From the NCBI GenBank assembly GCA_938074605.1, contig CALJEI010000002.1, forward strand, positions 62,001 through 126,000: a stretch of DNA of 64,000 nt. The letters are read 5' to 3'. Shown piece by piece: positions 9,063-18,221 of this stretch. Under the pieces are notes generated by a model, which did not search any database, was not told where the DNA came from, and saw nothing but the letters and a program-made list of their open reading frames with translations. Source of the stretch: an uncultured Ignisphaera sp. GTDB taxonomy: Archaea > Thermoproteota > Thermoprotei_A > Sulfolobales > Ignisphaeraceae. Position 1 is the stretch's first letter; every line of letters starts with the position of its first letter. The position numbers and the translations under genes are program-made.

Positions 9063-10178
9063 TTACACCTTCTTCAACCCAATTACACTATTGTTTATTA
9101 TAGGTTTAACTTCATCTGGTATATACACTTTAACCTCTTCTCCATCTCTGCTAGAAGACTGATAGAGAGCATCAAGAATCACCATCTCATATACGATTTC
9201 CCTAGGATCTATAGGGCTAGCAAGCCCCTTTGCTATAGCTTCAATAAACCTCCCTATCTTATCTACCCATACATCCTTTTGAGGTAATACAATTTTAGAT
9301 GTTGTCATATATCCATTTTCATCTCTATAGATTTCAAGCGGGTAAAGTTTTAAACCACCCTTTAAACCAAGAAAGAATGGTCTGCCAAGATCATCGTTAT
9401 GCATAGCCCATGCCACCTTAAGCCATAGAATAGCATTACCTCTAAGTACTATTTTTCCAATAGCAAAATCTTCAACGCTAAACCTATTGACATCCCATGA
9501 ACCCCAGCTACCAACTACGGATGCAGCCTCTTTATCTTTTCCAAGCGTCGTATATATATGTCCGCTAACTCGTATCACCTCTGGATATCCAAGTATATAC
9601 ATTGCATTATCAATAGCATAGCAGCCAAGATCAAGTAGAACACCACCTCCTGACAACTCTCTGTCTATGAATGTTATTCTAGGTGGTATAGCCCTTCTTC
9701 TCTCTCGACCCTCAATAGTTTCACCATAGTAGAATCTTCCAAGAAGCCCAGACTCAACAAATCTTCTAGCTGCTACAATCTCAGCTGAAAATCTATTTTG
9801 AAAACCAACCATTAAAATTCTTTTGTATTGAGTAGCTGTACGCAACATCTCTAGAGCTTCTACAGCAGAAGTAGCCATAGGCTTTTCAACAAGTACATGA
9901 ACACCTTTCTTAAGAGCATATATGGCTGGTGCTGTATGATATTTATGTGGAGTACAAATACTTACACCATCTAGTGGAATCCTATCAATCATCTCCTCAT
10001 AGTCTCTAAATACATTCTCCTCAGGAATCCCATACATTTTAGCAAAACTCTTAGCTCTTTCAATATCTATATCAGCTACAGCCGTTAGCTCTACAAGTTT
10101 AAGCTGACTATAGTATTTAGCATGCACTTCAGCTATGCCTCCTGCTCCAATAAACCCAATTTTAACCCTTTCAACCAT
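9063..10178 (-). CDS. Gfo/Idh/MocA-family oxidoreductase (second)
   Basis: 371-residue Gfo/Idh/MocA dehydrogenase. The Rossmann motif GFIGAGGIAEVHAKYY is canonical, VEKPMATS near residue 95 carries the family lysine, and LLDLGCYAIDNAMYI near 175 gives the catalytic region. The ATG at 10178 is chosen because GGTGAGG lies 8 bases before it; a GTG at 10193 would add five residues and bury that site. First gene of a two-gene operon with the 332-residue paralogue. The region 8-10 kb and the GH127 and isomerase genes elsewhere in the window point to plant- or microbe-derived sugar use, but a specific pathway is an inference only. Confidence 0.85.
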   Translation of the reverse strand: MVERVKIGFIGAGGIAEVHAKYYSQLKLVELTAVADIDIERAKSFAKMYGIPEENVFRDYEEMIDRIPLDGVSICTPHKYHTAPAIYALKKGVHVLVEKPMATSAVEALEMLRTATQYKRILMVGFQNRFSAEIVAARRFVESGLLGRFYYGETIEGRERRRAIPPRITFIDRELSGGGVLLDLGCYAIDNAMYILGYPEVIRVSGHIYTTLGKDKEAASVVGSWGSWDVNRFSVEDFAIGKIVLRGNAILWLKVAWAMHNDDLGRPFFLGLKGGLKLYPLEIYRDENGYMTTSKIVLPQKDVWVDKIGRFIEAIAKGLASPIDPREIVYEMVILDALYQSSSRDGEEVKVYIPDEVKPIINNSVIGLKKV

Positions 10179-10228
10179 ATCTAAATCCCTCACCCAATTA
10201 CAGAACTATAGTTTAAAAGCATTACCGT

Positions 10229-10240
10229 GGTATATAAACG
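10229..10240 (-). promoter_or_regulatory. TATA box of the Gfo/Idh/MocA operon
   Basis: Minus-strand CGTTTATATACC, about 55 bases before the ATG at 10178. A weaker GCTTTTAAAC lies closer, at 10211-10220. Confidence 0.45.
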
Positions 10241-10650
10241 TTGAACTATTTGTATTGCTGAAACATATAGCAATTATCTAGAGATTAAAAGTCTTTAAAT
10301 CTATTATATTTAGAAGCTCTATCTAATATAGCTAATATGGTTAGTGCTGCGCAGTACAGCAGAACAAAAGAATAGAGTTATTTGCAAAGAAATGCCCTCT
10401 AAGAATGATGTCATTGATATTTTAGTGATATGCTTAGGATAATGATTTTCAGCCATACAACTACTTCTTTGCCTTAATCTATGATATTTCTAACTACCCT
10501 TTATTCAATTGTTTTTAAAGTTAGATATTCCACTAATAGAAGGTTTACCAATTTAATGTTATACACACCTAAATATGGGTTTATGTTAAATTAAACACAA
10601 TGTCACTACATTAAGAAACATTTTATGCATACTACCTACTCAAAGATAAT
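10241..10650. other. Intergenic region with a GC-rich near-palindrome
   Basis: About 400 bases between divergent promoters. The only stand-out is a 14-base near-palindrome GTGCTGCGCAGTAC at 10344-10357, rich in GC inside AT-rich DNA. No open frame, tRNA or complete C/D-box RNA was recognised. Confidence 0.35.
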
Positions 10651-10651
10651 G

Positions 10652-10661
10652 ATATAAAAAA
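10652..10661 (+). promoter_or_regulatory. TATA box of the TrmO-like gene
   Basis: Reads ATATAAAAAA, about 38 bases before the ATG at 10694, so a leader of ten or so bases is expected. Confidence 0.45.
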
Positions 10662-10693
10662 GCTATATTTGGCTTTCATGGTGTTAAATATTG

Positions 10694-11206
10694 ATGGCTA
10701 TGGATATATTGTTTAGGCCTATAGGATATATTAGTCATAATTTTAGCGATGAAGTTGTATCCAATAGTATAGATGGGGTAGAGGGTTATGTAGTGATATC
10801 TCCAGAGTATATTGATGGTTTAGAGGGTCTAGAGGGTTTCTCGCATATAATTCTTATAGCATATCTACATAAAATTAGTGATAAAGCTAAGGGTATACTA
10901 AAGGTGAGACCTAGAGGTTTTGCAAGAAAGCTCCACATAGATATTAGTGAAGTACCTCTAGTTGGAGTTTTTGCAACAGATTCACCATATAGACCAAATC
11001 CTATAGCAATCTCTATAGTTAGGGTTATTGATATAAGAGAGAATGTTCTTCATGTTAAGCATTTAGATCTATATAATGGAACTCCCATACTTGACATTAA
11101 GCCATATACTTATTCGAGAATAGTTAAGGATTTGACTCTTCCAAAGTGGTATCAGGAACTTTTGAATAAGGCTAGAAATATAAATCCTAAATGTATAGAA
11201 TTATAG
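10694..11206 (+). CDS. TrmO/TsaA-like tRNA methyltransferase
   Basis: 170-residue protein of the TrmO (YaeB/VirR) family, a beta-barrel SAM-dependent N6-methyltransferase that methylates t6A37 in some tRNAs. Diagnostic segments are RPIGYISHNF at the N-terminus, LEGFSHIILIAYLHK near residue 48, RPRGFARK and VGVFATDSPYRPNPIAIS near 98, and LDLYNGTPILDIKPY near 128. The bacterial C-terminal domain is missing, which is normal for short archaeal members. The ATG at 10694 is preferred; TTG 10691 and ATG 10700 are close alternatives. Monocistronic, convergent with the radical SAM gene. The exact archaeal substrate is not proven. Confidence 0.85.
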   Translation: MAMDILFRPIGYISHNFSDEVVSNSIDGVEGYVVISPEYIDGLEGLEGFSHIILIAYLHKISDKAKGILKVRPRGFARKLHIDISEVPLVGVFATDSPYRPNPIAISIVRVIDIRENVLHVKHLDLYNGTPILDIKPYTYSRIVKDLTLPKWYQELLNKARNINPKCIEL

Positions 11207-11279
11207 AGCTTTAACTATATAGAGAACGAAGTTTTTATCTTTAAACTTATGAACCGAAATTCGGTTCTGAAACCATATT

Positions 11280-12701
11280 TTATCCATATCTACGTAGATT
11301 GTATATACAGCCAGGATCAGGAGCTAGAAGATCTTCAAAGTATGCGTATGCTCTTGCTCTACATCCACCACAAACATTTCTATACAGACATTTTCTACAG
11401 AAACCCTTAAGCTGTTCTCTATTCCTTAAATATTTTAATATACTGCTTTCATACCATATTTCCCTAAATGTTCTCTGCCTAATATTTCCAATAGGTATCG
11501 GCATAAATACACATGGCGTTATTGTACCGTCTGGCTGTAGAGCTACATATATTCTTCCTGCGCCGCACCCACCTATAAATTCTGCAATTGATGCTGTAAC
11601 TATATCCCCTCTAACTACAAAATGTGTTGGAGCTGCCTCCCCCCCATGGCTCATCTGCAGCGTTACTCTTCCATACTGTGGTGCTGTAGTATATATCTCC
11701 ATTTTTCTTCTTTTCATCTCCTTATATATGTACCTCATAAAATATTCTCTCTCAATAGGATTTAAATCCATGTTAGCGATATCCATCCCTCTACCAACTG
11801 GTATAAAATTAAAGAATACAACTCTCTTTACACCAATACTTTCTGCAAGATCTAAAATATCATCAACTTCATCAATATTATGCTTTGTTATTGTAACAGC
11901 CATTGCATGGCTTAAATTAATCTTAACAGCATTTTCAAGTGTTTTTATAGCTCTAGCCCACGAACCATCAACACCTCTGAATCTATCATGTTTTTTCATA
12001 TCTACAGAATCTACTGAAACTTCAACATATCTTAAGCCTGCATCAACAGCTTTCTTAAGCTCATCAAACTCTGCAAATTTCCACCCATTTGTTGCTGTTG
12101 CCACGTACATACCTCTTTTAGCCGCTGCTTTTACAACTACTAGATAGTCTGGATGAATTGTTGGTTCTCCACCACTTAATGCAATAGAGGCAACGCCAAG
12201 TTCATCTAATTCTTCAATAACTCTTAACTTTTCCCATAGTGAAAGCTCTGTTGGAAGTGGCTTATCTGCCTTTTGATAACAGTGAATACATCTTAGATTG
12301 CACATATTTGTGAAATTCCATACAACCATAAATGGTGTTAAGAACTTCTGAGGCTTGGTAACACCATGCACTGCGATACTCCTTAGTACACTCTCTACAC
12401 CTCTTCTAATAGCTGGATCTCTAACCATTTCAATAACATCCCTATCATTACCATTAAGAATTGTTATACTGAACTTTATGATTATATCTATTAGATCAAC
12501 CAGAAATTCCACTCCAATCGAACATTTCAAGTCTATACCGCTATATTTTGATAGTGCATGATATAGTATGCTATGTTCCCTACTATAATCTTGATACATA
12601 CATCTAGCTTTCTTTGTGGCACATCTTAGAATTAAGCGTATGAATGGATTATTTAAAAATAGTTTTATTAATACTATAAGAGTTAACGCCTCCTCCCCCA
12701 C
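11280..12701 (-). CDS. Radical SAM/SPASM-domain protein
   Basis: About 473 residues. It has a poorly recognised N-terminal region of about 120 residues, then a radical SAM barrel with CNLRCIHC binding the SAM-linked [4Fe-4S] cluster and LSGGEPTIHPDY shortly after. A C-terminal SPASM-type region follows, with CGAGRIY, PDGTITPCVF and a cysteine-rich CRKCLYRNVCGGCRARAY tail holding auxiliary Fe-S ligands. Such enzymes mature peptides, proteins or haem (AhbC/AhbD) and often carry out peptide cross-linking. GTG at 12701 is chosen because GGTGA lies five bases before it; GTG at 12710 is the outer limit. It follows a small membrane ORF by about 30 bases. The substrate is unknown. Confidence 0.85.
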   Translation of the reverse strand: MGEEALTLIVLIKLFLNNPFIRLILRCATKKARCMYQDYSREHSILYHALSKYSGIDLKCSIGVEFLVDLIDIIIKFSITILNGNDRDVIEMVRDPAIRRGVESVLRSIAVHGVTKPQKFLTPFMVVWNFTNMCNLRCIHCYQKADKPLPTELSLWEKLRVIEELDELGVASIALSGGEPTIHPDYLVVVKAAAKRGMYVATATNGWKFAEFDELKKAVDAGLRYVEVSVDSVDMKKHDRFRGVDGSWARAIKTLENAVKINLSHAMAVTITKHNIDEVDDILDLAESIGVKRVVFFNFIPVGRGMDIANMDLNPIEREYFMRYIYKEMKRRKMEIYTTAPQYGRVTLQMSHGGEAAPTHFVVRGDIVTASIAEFIGGCGAGRIYVALQPDGTITPCVFMPIPIGNIRQRTFREIWYESSILKYLRNREQLKGFCRKCLYRNVCGGCRARAYAYFEDLLAPDPGCIYNLRRYG

Positions 12702-12731
12702 TACAATCACCAGCTATATTGAAGTCATATA

Positions 12732-13094
12732 CTATAAAGATAGAATTGATAGTAGTCTCTTCACAACTCCTTCAAACGAGTATTTCACCATAAGATAGAA
12801 TTCAATGAAGGATGCTGTTAAATCTATATAAGCCATATAGTAAGTAATAGAATTTCTTAAGAAAATCAGTATTAACAATAAATTTGCTACAGTAGATTGA
12901 AGTTTATTACCAACATTGGTAAACGTACCATGTATTATTTTAAGAGTTGTAATATTTATAGCTCCTACAATATGATTAGATACACTAAGGATTATAACAA
13001 TGTATGTTAGACAAAACAATGATACATTAATTACCACACCTCCATGTAAATAAAAGATGCCAACTTCTAAGGAAGGGACAAACAACATCCTCAT
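12732..13094 (-). CDS. Hypothetical small membrane protein
   Basis: Possible 120-residue protein, not recognised. It is hydrophobic, with likely membrane segments near residues 22-38 (LFCLTYIVIILSV), 69-80 (ANLLLILIFL) and a weaker one near 85-105, and ends in a short basic tail. It stops about 30 bases before the radical SAM gene on the same strand, so they may be co-transcribed. Against it: AT-rich DNA readily gives hydrophobic chance frames, and the start is not clear (ATG at 13094, ATG at 13088, or GTG codons further in). An inverted repeat overlaps the start. Treat as tentative. Confidence 0.35.
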   Translation of the reverse strand: MRMLFVPSLEVGIFYLHGGVVINVSLFCLTYIVIILSVSNHIVGAINITTLKIIHGTFTNVGNKLQSTVANLLLILIFLRNSITYYMAYIDLTASFIEFYLMVKYSFEGVVKRLLSILSL

Positions 13095-13113
13095 AGTAGT
13101 AGCCCACTACTAT
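13093..13113. repeat. Inverted repeat at the start of the small membrane ORF
   Basis: Seven-base arms ATAGTAG and CTACTAT around a seven-base loop, sitting on the start of the minus-strand 120-residue ORF. It could be an operator or a hairpin covering the start codon. Confidence 0.35.
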
Positions 13114-13719
13114 CCTACTTTTTCTCTACCTAAAATAGAAATCCTTGATACAATGTATGGTGAATTTAAATGGACTACTCCATAGCATCAATATAGTGTC
13201 TCTATACTTTACACATGAGGTATAAACCATTGAAATGAAGATGAGACCTTACATTTACCCTAATATAAACGCTGTTCTGAAAATTCAATAATTATTAAAT
13301 TATTGTTAACTAGTGTTTCTCAATAGATAGACAATACTCCAAACTTTTATACATTAACGTTTAGCTTAACCATCTACCTCCTAATGACTATCTTCTATCA
13401 ATCATAAAGCTATAACTAGTAATATTAACTATAACTCTGCCATACCCTCATTAATAAAATAACTCTAATTAAGCTCACTAGACTTATTCTAAACAATATA
13501 TGTATATCAGTCTTATGATAGAGAATATAAATAGAATTCAAAATAAATGTGATGTATGCATAAGTAATAATGTTGATTGATGGTAGTACACTAATATTAA
13601 TTAGGTATAACAAAGCATTTTATAGATTGGCTCATCTATTTTATAGAACTACTTTTAAGTTTCTTTAGGATGTTAAAATAAAAAATGATTATTTTTATCT
13701 TAGGTAAAAGGTTTTAGAT
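13114..13719. other. Intergenic region, no convincing gene
   Basis: About 600 bases, very AT-rich, upstream of the small ORF/radical SAM unit and downstream of the NRAMP-family gene. A 62-codon minus-strand frame at 13425-13613 is biased to I/L/Y as expected from AT-rich chance DNA and has no family resemblance. A run of T at 13684-13699 past the NRAMP gene stop is on the wrong strand sense to call a terminator with confidence. Confidence 0.4.
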
Positions 13720-15204
13720 CTAGATTGTTAGTCCGAAGAATGTTGCTAGTGTTGCTAGTATTGCAAATGTTGACCAGAATATAACTCCTATTACAAGTAT
13801 TATAGCACTCCACATTGGAGTCCTTGTCTCCTTTGGAAGATATTTTCTTCCTATGTATATAGTTGCTGCAGCTGTTAATGCAAGTACTATATTTGAAATG
13901 TTTGCCACCATTAATATCCATGCAAAGGGTACTATTCCAAATATGTAGTTTAGTGCAAATGCAAATATTATCCAGATTATTATGAATGTTAATACTGTAT
14001 AGTACACCTTTTTAACTTCACCCTTAGCCCATCTTCTTACCCTTTCACTTGCCTGCCATATAAGGTCAACCAGCGTTCTTGTTATCATATCTGTTGAACC
14101 TAGCTGTGTTGAGAATAGTATCCATACTCCTACTAGAAGTGCTATCCCCCAGCCAACGGGTCCCCAAAGCCTAGAGAAGTACTCTCCTTGATATGCTGCA
14201 ATTCCCCATGCAGGTAGTTTTGTACCTAGTGGTATAAGTGCTGCTGCTAGTGCTGTGGGTAGGTACATTCCTATAAATGCTCCAAGAGTAAATACACCAA
14301 CTATATCTATCCATGCAATAGTTCTCCATATCTTCCATCTTCTAAGATTTTCTGGATCTACTTTAAATATTTTGCCTACAGGGCTAACAGTAATCTTCTT
14401 ACCCTTCACTAGCGATGGTATTGCTCCAACCTTAGCCCCCATACCAATACCTTTATCACGATAGTAGTTAGATACAGTTGTATTGTTTAAACCACCTGCT
14501 CCAGCATATCCAGCAAGTGCACCTAATAGAACTATTGTTGCACCCCTTGGGAGATAGCCAAATGTAAATAATCCTTTAAATGTTTCAGCTGCAACAGAAG
14601 CAGGTACAGCAATTACACAAAGCACAATCAATGTTGCAATTACTAGAAATATCATTATCCATTGCACGATTTCAAGCGCTCTTTCTACAATACCACCAAC
14701 AGATACAATACCAACTATAATAAGAGCTAGAATTACACCAGTAATCATAACATATATTGCTTCACCAGCTCCTGGAATCTTACCAAGTATAGCTGCCACA
14801 ACACCTGTAGCTGCAGCAAATGCCCACGCCGGCCAGGCCCTCTCAAGAATTGAGAGAACAACCAGTAGTGGACCCCAAAACCTTGGGCCAGGCCATAGTC
14901 TTAACATACCATTGAATATAGGTTCACCAGTGTGCATGGTATAGCGAACCATTTCAAGATTAAGAATTGTCTGCAGTAGTATGGATACTGTTGCTATCCA
15001 TAGTATATATGGCCCATAGAGAACAACGTTACTAGGCCCTATAAGCCACTCACCTGAGCCTATAGCCACACCTAAAACTATAGCACTAGGCCCTATGATC
15101 CTAATAACACTTGAAAATTTTAGTGGAGGTGGTGGTGGAAGTTCATCTATTTCAACTGGTGGTCCATGGCCTAGGGGGATTTTACTTGGCGTTCCATCCC
15201 CCAT
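13720..15204 (-). CDS. NRAMP-family transporter, atypical
   Basis: 494-residue membrane protein with about 11 membrane segments and a proline-rich cytosolic N-terminus. It resembles the NRAMP (SLC11-like) metal transporters, in the branch where helix 1 reads GVAIGSGEWLIGP instead of the metal-binding DPGN of typical NRAMPs. In the helix 6 region, GYAGAGGLNNTTVSNYY replaces the usual MPH motif. The family call rests on the helix 1 GPS...GSGEW segment and the following NLEMVRYTMHTGEPIF block. With both metal motifs changed, the substrate may not be Mn2+/Fe2+. ATG at 15204 is preferred over GTG at 15210, as GGTGTGAG precedes it. Monocistronic with its own TATA box. Confidence 0.75.
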   Translation of the reverse strand: MGDGTPSKIPLGHGPPVEIDELPPPPPLKFSSVIRIIGPSAIVLGVAIGSGEWLIGPSNVVLYGPYILWIATVSILLQTILNLEMVRYTMHTGEPIFNGMLRLWPGPRFWGPLLVVLSILERAWPAWAFAAATGVVAAILGKIPGAGEAIYVMITGVILALIIVGIVSVGGIVERALEIVQWIMIFLVIATLIVLCVIAVPASVAAETFKGLFTFGYLPRGATIVLLGALAGYAGAGGLNNTTVSNYYRDKGIGMGAKVGAIPSLVKGKKITVSPVGKIFKVDPENLRRWKIWRTIAWIDIVGVFTLGAFIGMYLPTALAAALIPLGTKLPAWGIAAYQGEYFSRLWGPVGWGIALLVGVWILFSTQLGSTDMITRTLVDLIWQASERVRRWAKGEVKKVYYTVLTFIIIWIIFAFALNYIFGIVPFAWILMVANISNIVLALTAAATIYIGRKYLPKETRTPMWSAIILVIGVIFWSTFAILATLATFFGLTI

Positions 15205-15235
15205 ACTCACACCTGTGGAAATATTGTATCTTCAC

Positions 15236-15247
15236 AAATTTATATAT
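15236..15247 (-). promoter_or_regulatory. TATA box of the NRAMP-family gene
   Basis: Minus-strand ATATATAAATTT, about 37 bases before the ATG at 15204. Confidence 0.5.
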
Positions 15248-15375
15248 TTTTTTATAATGGGAGACAGTCACTGAATACAAGGTGGCAGCTAGCATATGTC
15301 AATCTAAACTGTATCCTATCCATTTATTAAACCACATTAAAACAAATTATTTATAGAAATTATAGGTGTTTAGAC

Positions 15376-16377
15376 ATGGCCTTTAAGGTTATTATTACAG
15401 CTCCTATTCATAGTGATGGTATTAGTATCGTAAAGGATATTGCAGAAGTAAATATTCTAGAAACTCCTCCATTATCAGAGGATATTCTAATTAGGTATAT
15501 AGAAGATGCTGACGCCCTTATTGCTACCCTTGGCATAGAGCCTGTAACAAGACGCATTATAGAACATGCTACTAAGTTAAAGATAGTGGCTCGTCATGGT
15601 GTTGGTTATAACAATATTGATGTTGATGCAGCTACTGAATATGGAATATGGGTTACTGTAACACCTGTTGAAGAACTCTTTGAAGCTGTTGCTGATCATG
15701 CATTTGCGCTACTTTTATGTATTGCTAGAAATATATGTAGAGCTGACAGATTTGTTAAATCACGACAGTGGGGTGTAGATAGTACTAAATTATATAACTT
15801 TATTGGTGTAGGTCTAAAAGGTAGAGTTATTGGTATTATTGGGCTTGGGAGAATTGGTCAGAGAATAGCTGAAAGGGCTAAGGGCTTTAAAATGAAAATT
15901 GTATACTATGATATTGTTAGAAAGCCCGAGGCTGAAAAACAAGGAATAGTGTATAAAGAACTGGAAGATCTGTTTAAAGAATCAGATTTTATAGTTATAG
16001 CTGTACCTCTTACTAAAGAGACAAAGAATATGATAGGAGAAAGAGAGATTTCACTAATGAAGCCTACAGCCTATATAGTTAATATTGCTAGAGGTGGAGT
16101 AATAGATCAAAGAGCTCTATATAGAGCATTAAAAGAGGGTAGAATAGCTGGTGCAGCACTAGATGTCTTTCAACAAGAACCTATACCACCAAATGACCCA
16201 ATTCTAGAACTCGAAAACACTATCTTAACACCACATATAGCTTGGCTTACAAATGAATGTAGAAGAGCTATGGCAGTTTCCGTAGCAGAAGAGGTTGTAA
16301 GAGTATTAAAAGGGGAAGAGCCTAGATACCCAGTAAACCCTATGGTTAAAGAGATTATAAGAATAAGAAAACGCTAA
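15376..16377 (+). CDS. D-2-hydroxyacid dehydrogenase (phosphoglycerate dehydrogenase-like)
   Basis: 333-residue NAD-dependent D-isomer-specific 2-hydroxyacid dehydrogenase. Rossmann motif GIIGLGRIGQRIA lies near residue 153, catalytic arginine is in NIARGGVID near 237, glutamate in FQQEPIPPND near 264, and histidine in TPHIAW near 286. It lacks the C-terminal ACT domain of long serine-pathway enzymes, so it may be a short SerA (3-phosphoglycerate to 3-phosphohydroxypyruvate), a glyoxylate/hydroxypyruvate reductase or a related enzyme. A glyoxylate role would connect to glycolate from the phosphatase at the left edge, but nothing in the sequence decides. AGGTG lies 8 bases before the ATG. Followed 77 bases later by endonuclease III. 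Confidence 0.88.
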   Translation: MAFKVIITAPIHSDGISIVKDIAEVNILETPPLSEDILIRYIEDADALIATLGIEPVTRRIIEHATKLKIVARHGVGYNNIDVDAATEYGIWVTVTPVEELFEAVADHAFALLLCIARNICRADRFVKSRQWGVDSTKLYNFIGVGLKGRVIGIIGLGRIGQRIAERAKGFKMKIVYYDIVRKPEAEKQGIVYKELEDLFKESDFIVIAVPLTKETKNMIGEREISLMKPTAYIVNIARGGVIDQRALYRALKEGRIAGAALDVFQQEPIPPNDPILELENTILTPHIAWLTNECRRAMAVSVAEEVVRVLKGEEPRYPVNPMVKEIIRIRKR

Positions 16378-16454
16378 ATACTATAAAAATATAGGTATAG
16401 ACCCTTATATTATGCCAAGCTTCTACAACATCTACACCTATAGGCTGTTCCAAT

Positions 16455-17165
16455 ATGCTTTCCACATGTCTATGGGATAAAGATAAGATTCTTAAAATTA
16501 TTGAAATTTTGAATAAGACCTACAGTATAAATTTTAATGAATTTATTGTAAAAAACATTCTAGATAGCAAGTATGATGTACATGTTAACTACTTTGAAAT
16601 TCTAACTGCAATTATACTAAGTCAAAATACAAGTGATAGAAGTGCTATAAAGGCTTTCAATAATTTAAAGGCTTTATTGAAAGAAATAACGCCTATAAGT
16701 ATTGCCACAGCTGATGACAATATATTGAAAAACGCTATAAGAGTAGCAGGTCTAGCTAATAGGAAGAGCAGAATTTTAAAAGAGTTAGCATTTGTTTTAC
16801 AGCATAATCCACTATTTTTTAAAAGTTTAGAGCAAATGGATTTAGATGAAGCAAGAAGAAAACTTTTAGAATTGCCTGGTGTTGGTCTTAAGACAGCTGA
16901 TGTATTTTTGTTAATAGTATTAAAGAAGCCTACCTTTCCCATTGATACGCACATTAATAGAATTGTAAAAAGATTGGGTGTAGCATCAGCTAGTGATAAG
17001 TATGAAGATATAAGGATGAAGATGATTGGTTATTTAGATGGTGATATTAATAAGCTTGTTTTACTCCATCTTCTATTGATAATCCATGGAAGAAAAATTT
17101 GTATAGCTAGAAAACCAAGATGTAGTCAGTGTAGTGTATCTAAGTTATGCTGCAAGAATCTATAA
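16455..17165 (+). CDS. nth: Endonuclease III DNA glycosylase/AP lyase
   Basis: 236-residue HhH-GPD base-excision repair enzyme that removes oxidised pyrimidines and cleaves the abasic site. The helix-hairpin-helix is LPGVGLKTADVF, where the lysine corresponds to the catalytic K120 of E. coli Nth. The catalytic aspartate is in FPIDTHINRI. The C-terminal [4Fe-4S] loop has the exact C-x6-C-x2-C-x5-C spacing (CIARKPRCSQC then C). All key residues are intact and the length is typical for archaeal members. It stands between a dehydrogenase and the aromatic cluster with no functional link visible. Confidence 0.93.
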   Translation: MLSTCLWDKDKILKIIEILNKTYSINFNEFIVKNILDSKYDVHVNYFEILTAIILSQNTSDRSAIKAFNNLKALLKEITPISIATADDNILKNAIRVAGLANRKSRILKELAFVLQHNPLFFKSLEQMDLDEARRKLLELPGVGLKTADVFLLIVLKKPTFPIDTHINRIVKRLGVASASDKYEDIRMKMIGYLDGDINKLVLLHLLLIIHGRKICIARKPRCSQCSVSKLCCKNL

Positions 17166-17317
17166 AAAGCTTTTCACCAACATGACTTTTATTGGTATAG
17201 CCCCTAGCCTCTATATTCTTAGCTTACACCCCTTTAGTATGTGAGACTAGCTTATAGTAGTTCGATTTTATAGAATGTATCTAACTTTAGCTAGTATCAT
17301 TATGTATATACCTGTAT

Positions 17318-17348
17318 AAAATATATAAATAGGTAAAGTTTATAAAGG
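17318..17348 (+). promoter_or_regulatory. Promoter of the aromatic amino-acid gene cluster
   Basis: Two TATA-like boxes: AAAATATATAAATA at 17318-17331 and AGTTTATAAAGG at 17337-17348. The second is about 48 bases before the GTG at 17391. This is the only clear promoter seen before the ten-gene run to 26865. Confidence 0.5.
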
Positions 17349-17390
17349 GCACACTATACAAAACTTATTGGTGTACAAAATGGAATTTCA

Positions 17391-18221
17391 GTGGTGAAGG
17401 TAGATGCCTCTCCAATACTAAAAAATATTGGCGAAGAGCTGAATCAGATACAGAACATAGCTATAAATGCTAGAAAGAATCTAGTTCTAATGCATAGATG
17501 TGATAAACATATCCATATGGCTTCCTCTCTAAGCAGCATTGACATAATAGCTGCTCTTCTCACGAAGTATATTAAGAGGGATGCAAATCCCTTAAACAAG
17601 GACTGGTTTATATTAAGTAAAGGTCATGCAGCTCCAGCTTTATATGCTGTCTTGACAGAAATTGGTGTTATACCAAAGGATGAGCTTATCAAAATAAATA
17701 GTATTAACTCTATTCTACAGAATCACCCTGATGTAGATTCGCCAGGAGTAGATATGGCTACAGGTAGTCTTGGACAGGGTCTAAGTTTTGCTATAGGTAT
17801 AGCTACCTGGATTAAGTATAGAAATGGTAGGGGGAGAGTATTTGTACTGATAGGCGATGGCGAACAGGATGAAGGTCAAATATGGGAGGCTATAACACAT
17901 GCAGCCACACTTAAACTTAATAACCTTATAGTCATTGTTGACTGGAACTGTTCCCAACTTGATGATGTAACTGAGATAGTTAAACCTAAGTACTATCTAC
18001 CATTTGTGTGGAGTGCTATTGGATGGAGGGTCCTATGGTGTGATGGACATGATGTAATAAGTATTGTAAGCACAATTAACGAAGCTCTAGAGTCAAATAG
18101 ACCTACAGTAATCTTTGCAAAGACTATACACAATCATGGAGTAGATCTAAATAGTGATAGCCTTAGTCAAGCTGTAGAGGAGCCTATAGATGGAGGCAGT
18201 ACAATTAACCGGAATGCGTGA
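17391..18221 (+). CDS. tktA: Transketolase, N-terminal (TPP-binding) half
   Basis: 276-residue N-terminal half of a split transketolase. It binds thiamine diphosphate and Mg2+: [13 protein letters not shown] near residue 150 with NLIVIVDWN about 30 residues on forms the GDG...N cofactor motif, and [11 protein letters not shown] near 84 is the conserved histidine segment. Works with the next gene as a heterodimer to move two-carbon units between sugar phosphates. First in the aromatic cluster, it probably makes erythrose-4-phosphate for DAHP synthase. The start is GTG at 17391: an ATG at 17380 is in another frame and stops after five codons. The stop overlaps the next gene by 32 bases. Confidence 0.92.
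   Translation: MVKVDASPILKNIGEELNQIQNIAINARKNLVLMHRCDKHIHMASSLSSIDIIAALLTKYIKRDANPLNKDWFILSKGHAAPALYAVLTEIGVIPKDELIKINSINSILQNHPDVDSPGVDMATGSLGQGLSFAIGIATWIKYRNGRGRVFVLIGDGEQDEGQIWEAITHAATLKLNNLIVIVDWNCSQLDDVTEIVKPKYYLPFVWSAIGWRVLWCDGHDVISIVSTINEALESNRPTVIFAKTIHNHGVDLNSDSLSQAVEEPIDGGSTINRNA

Noticed and set aside
10400-10460. Possible C/D-box sRNA (ATGATG and GTGATAT stretches)
   Set aside because: No CTGA D boxes at the right places on either strand.
11299-12147. 282-codon plus-strand frame opposite the radical SAM gene
   Set aside because: Antisense shadow of a conserved enzyme; no recognisable protein features of its own.
13425-13613. 62-codon minus-strand frame rich in I, L and Y
   Set aside because: Composition is what AT-rich chance DNA gives, no ribosome-binding site, no family resemblance.
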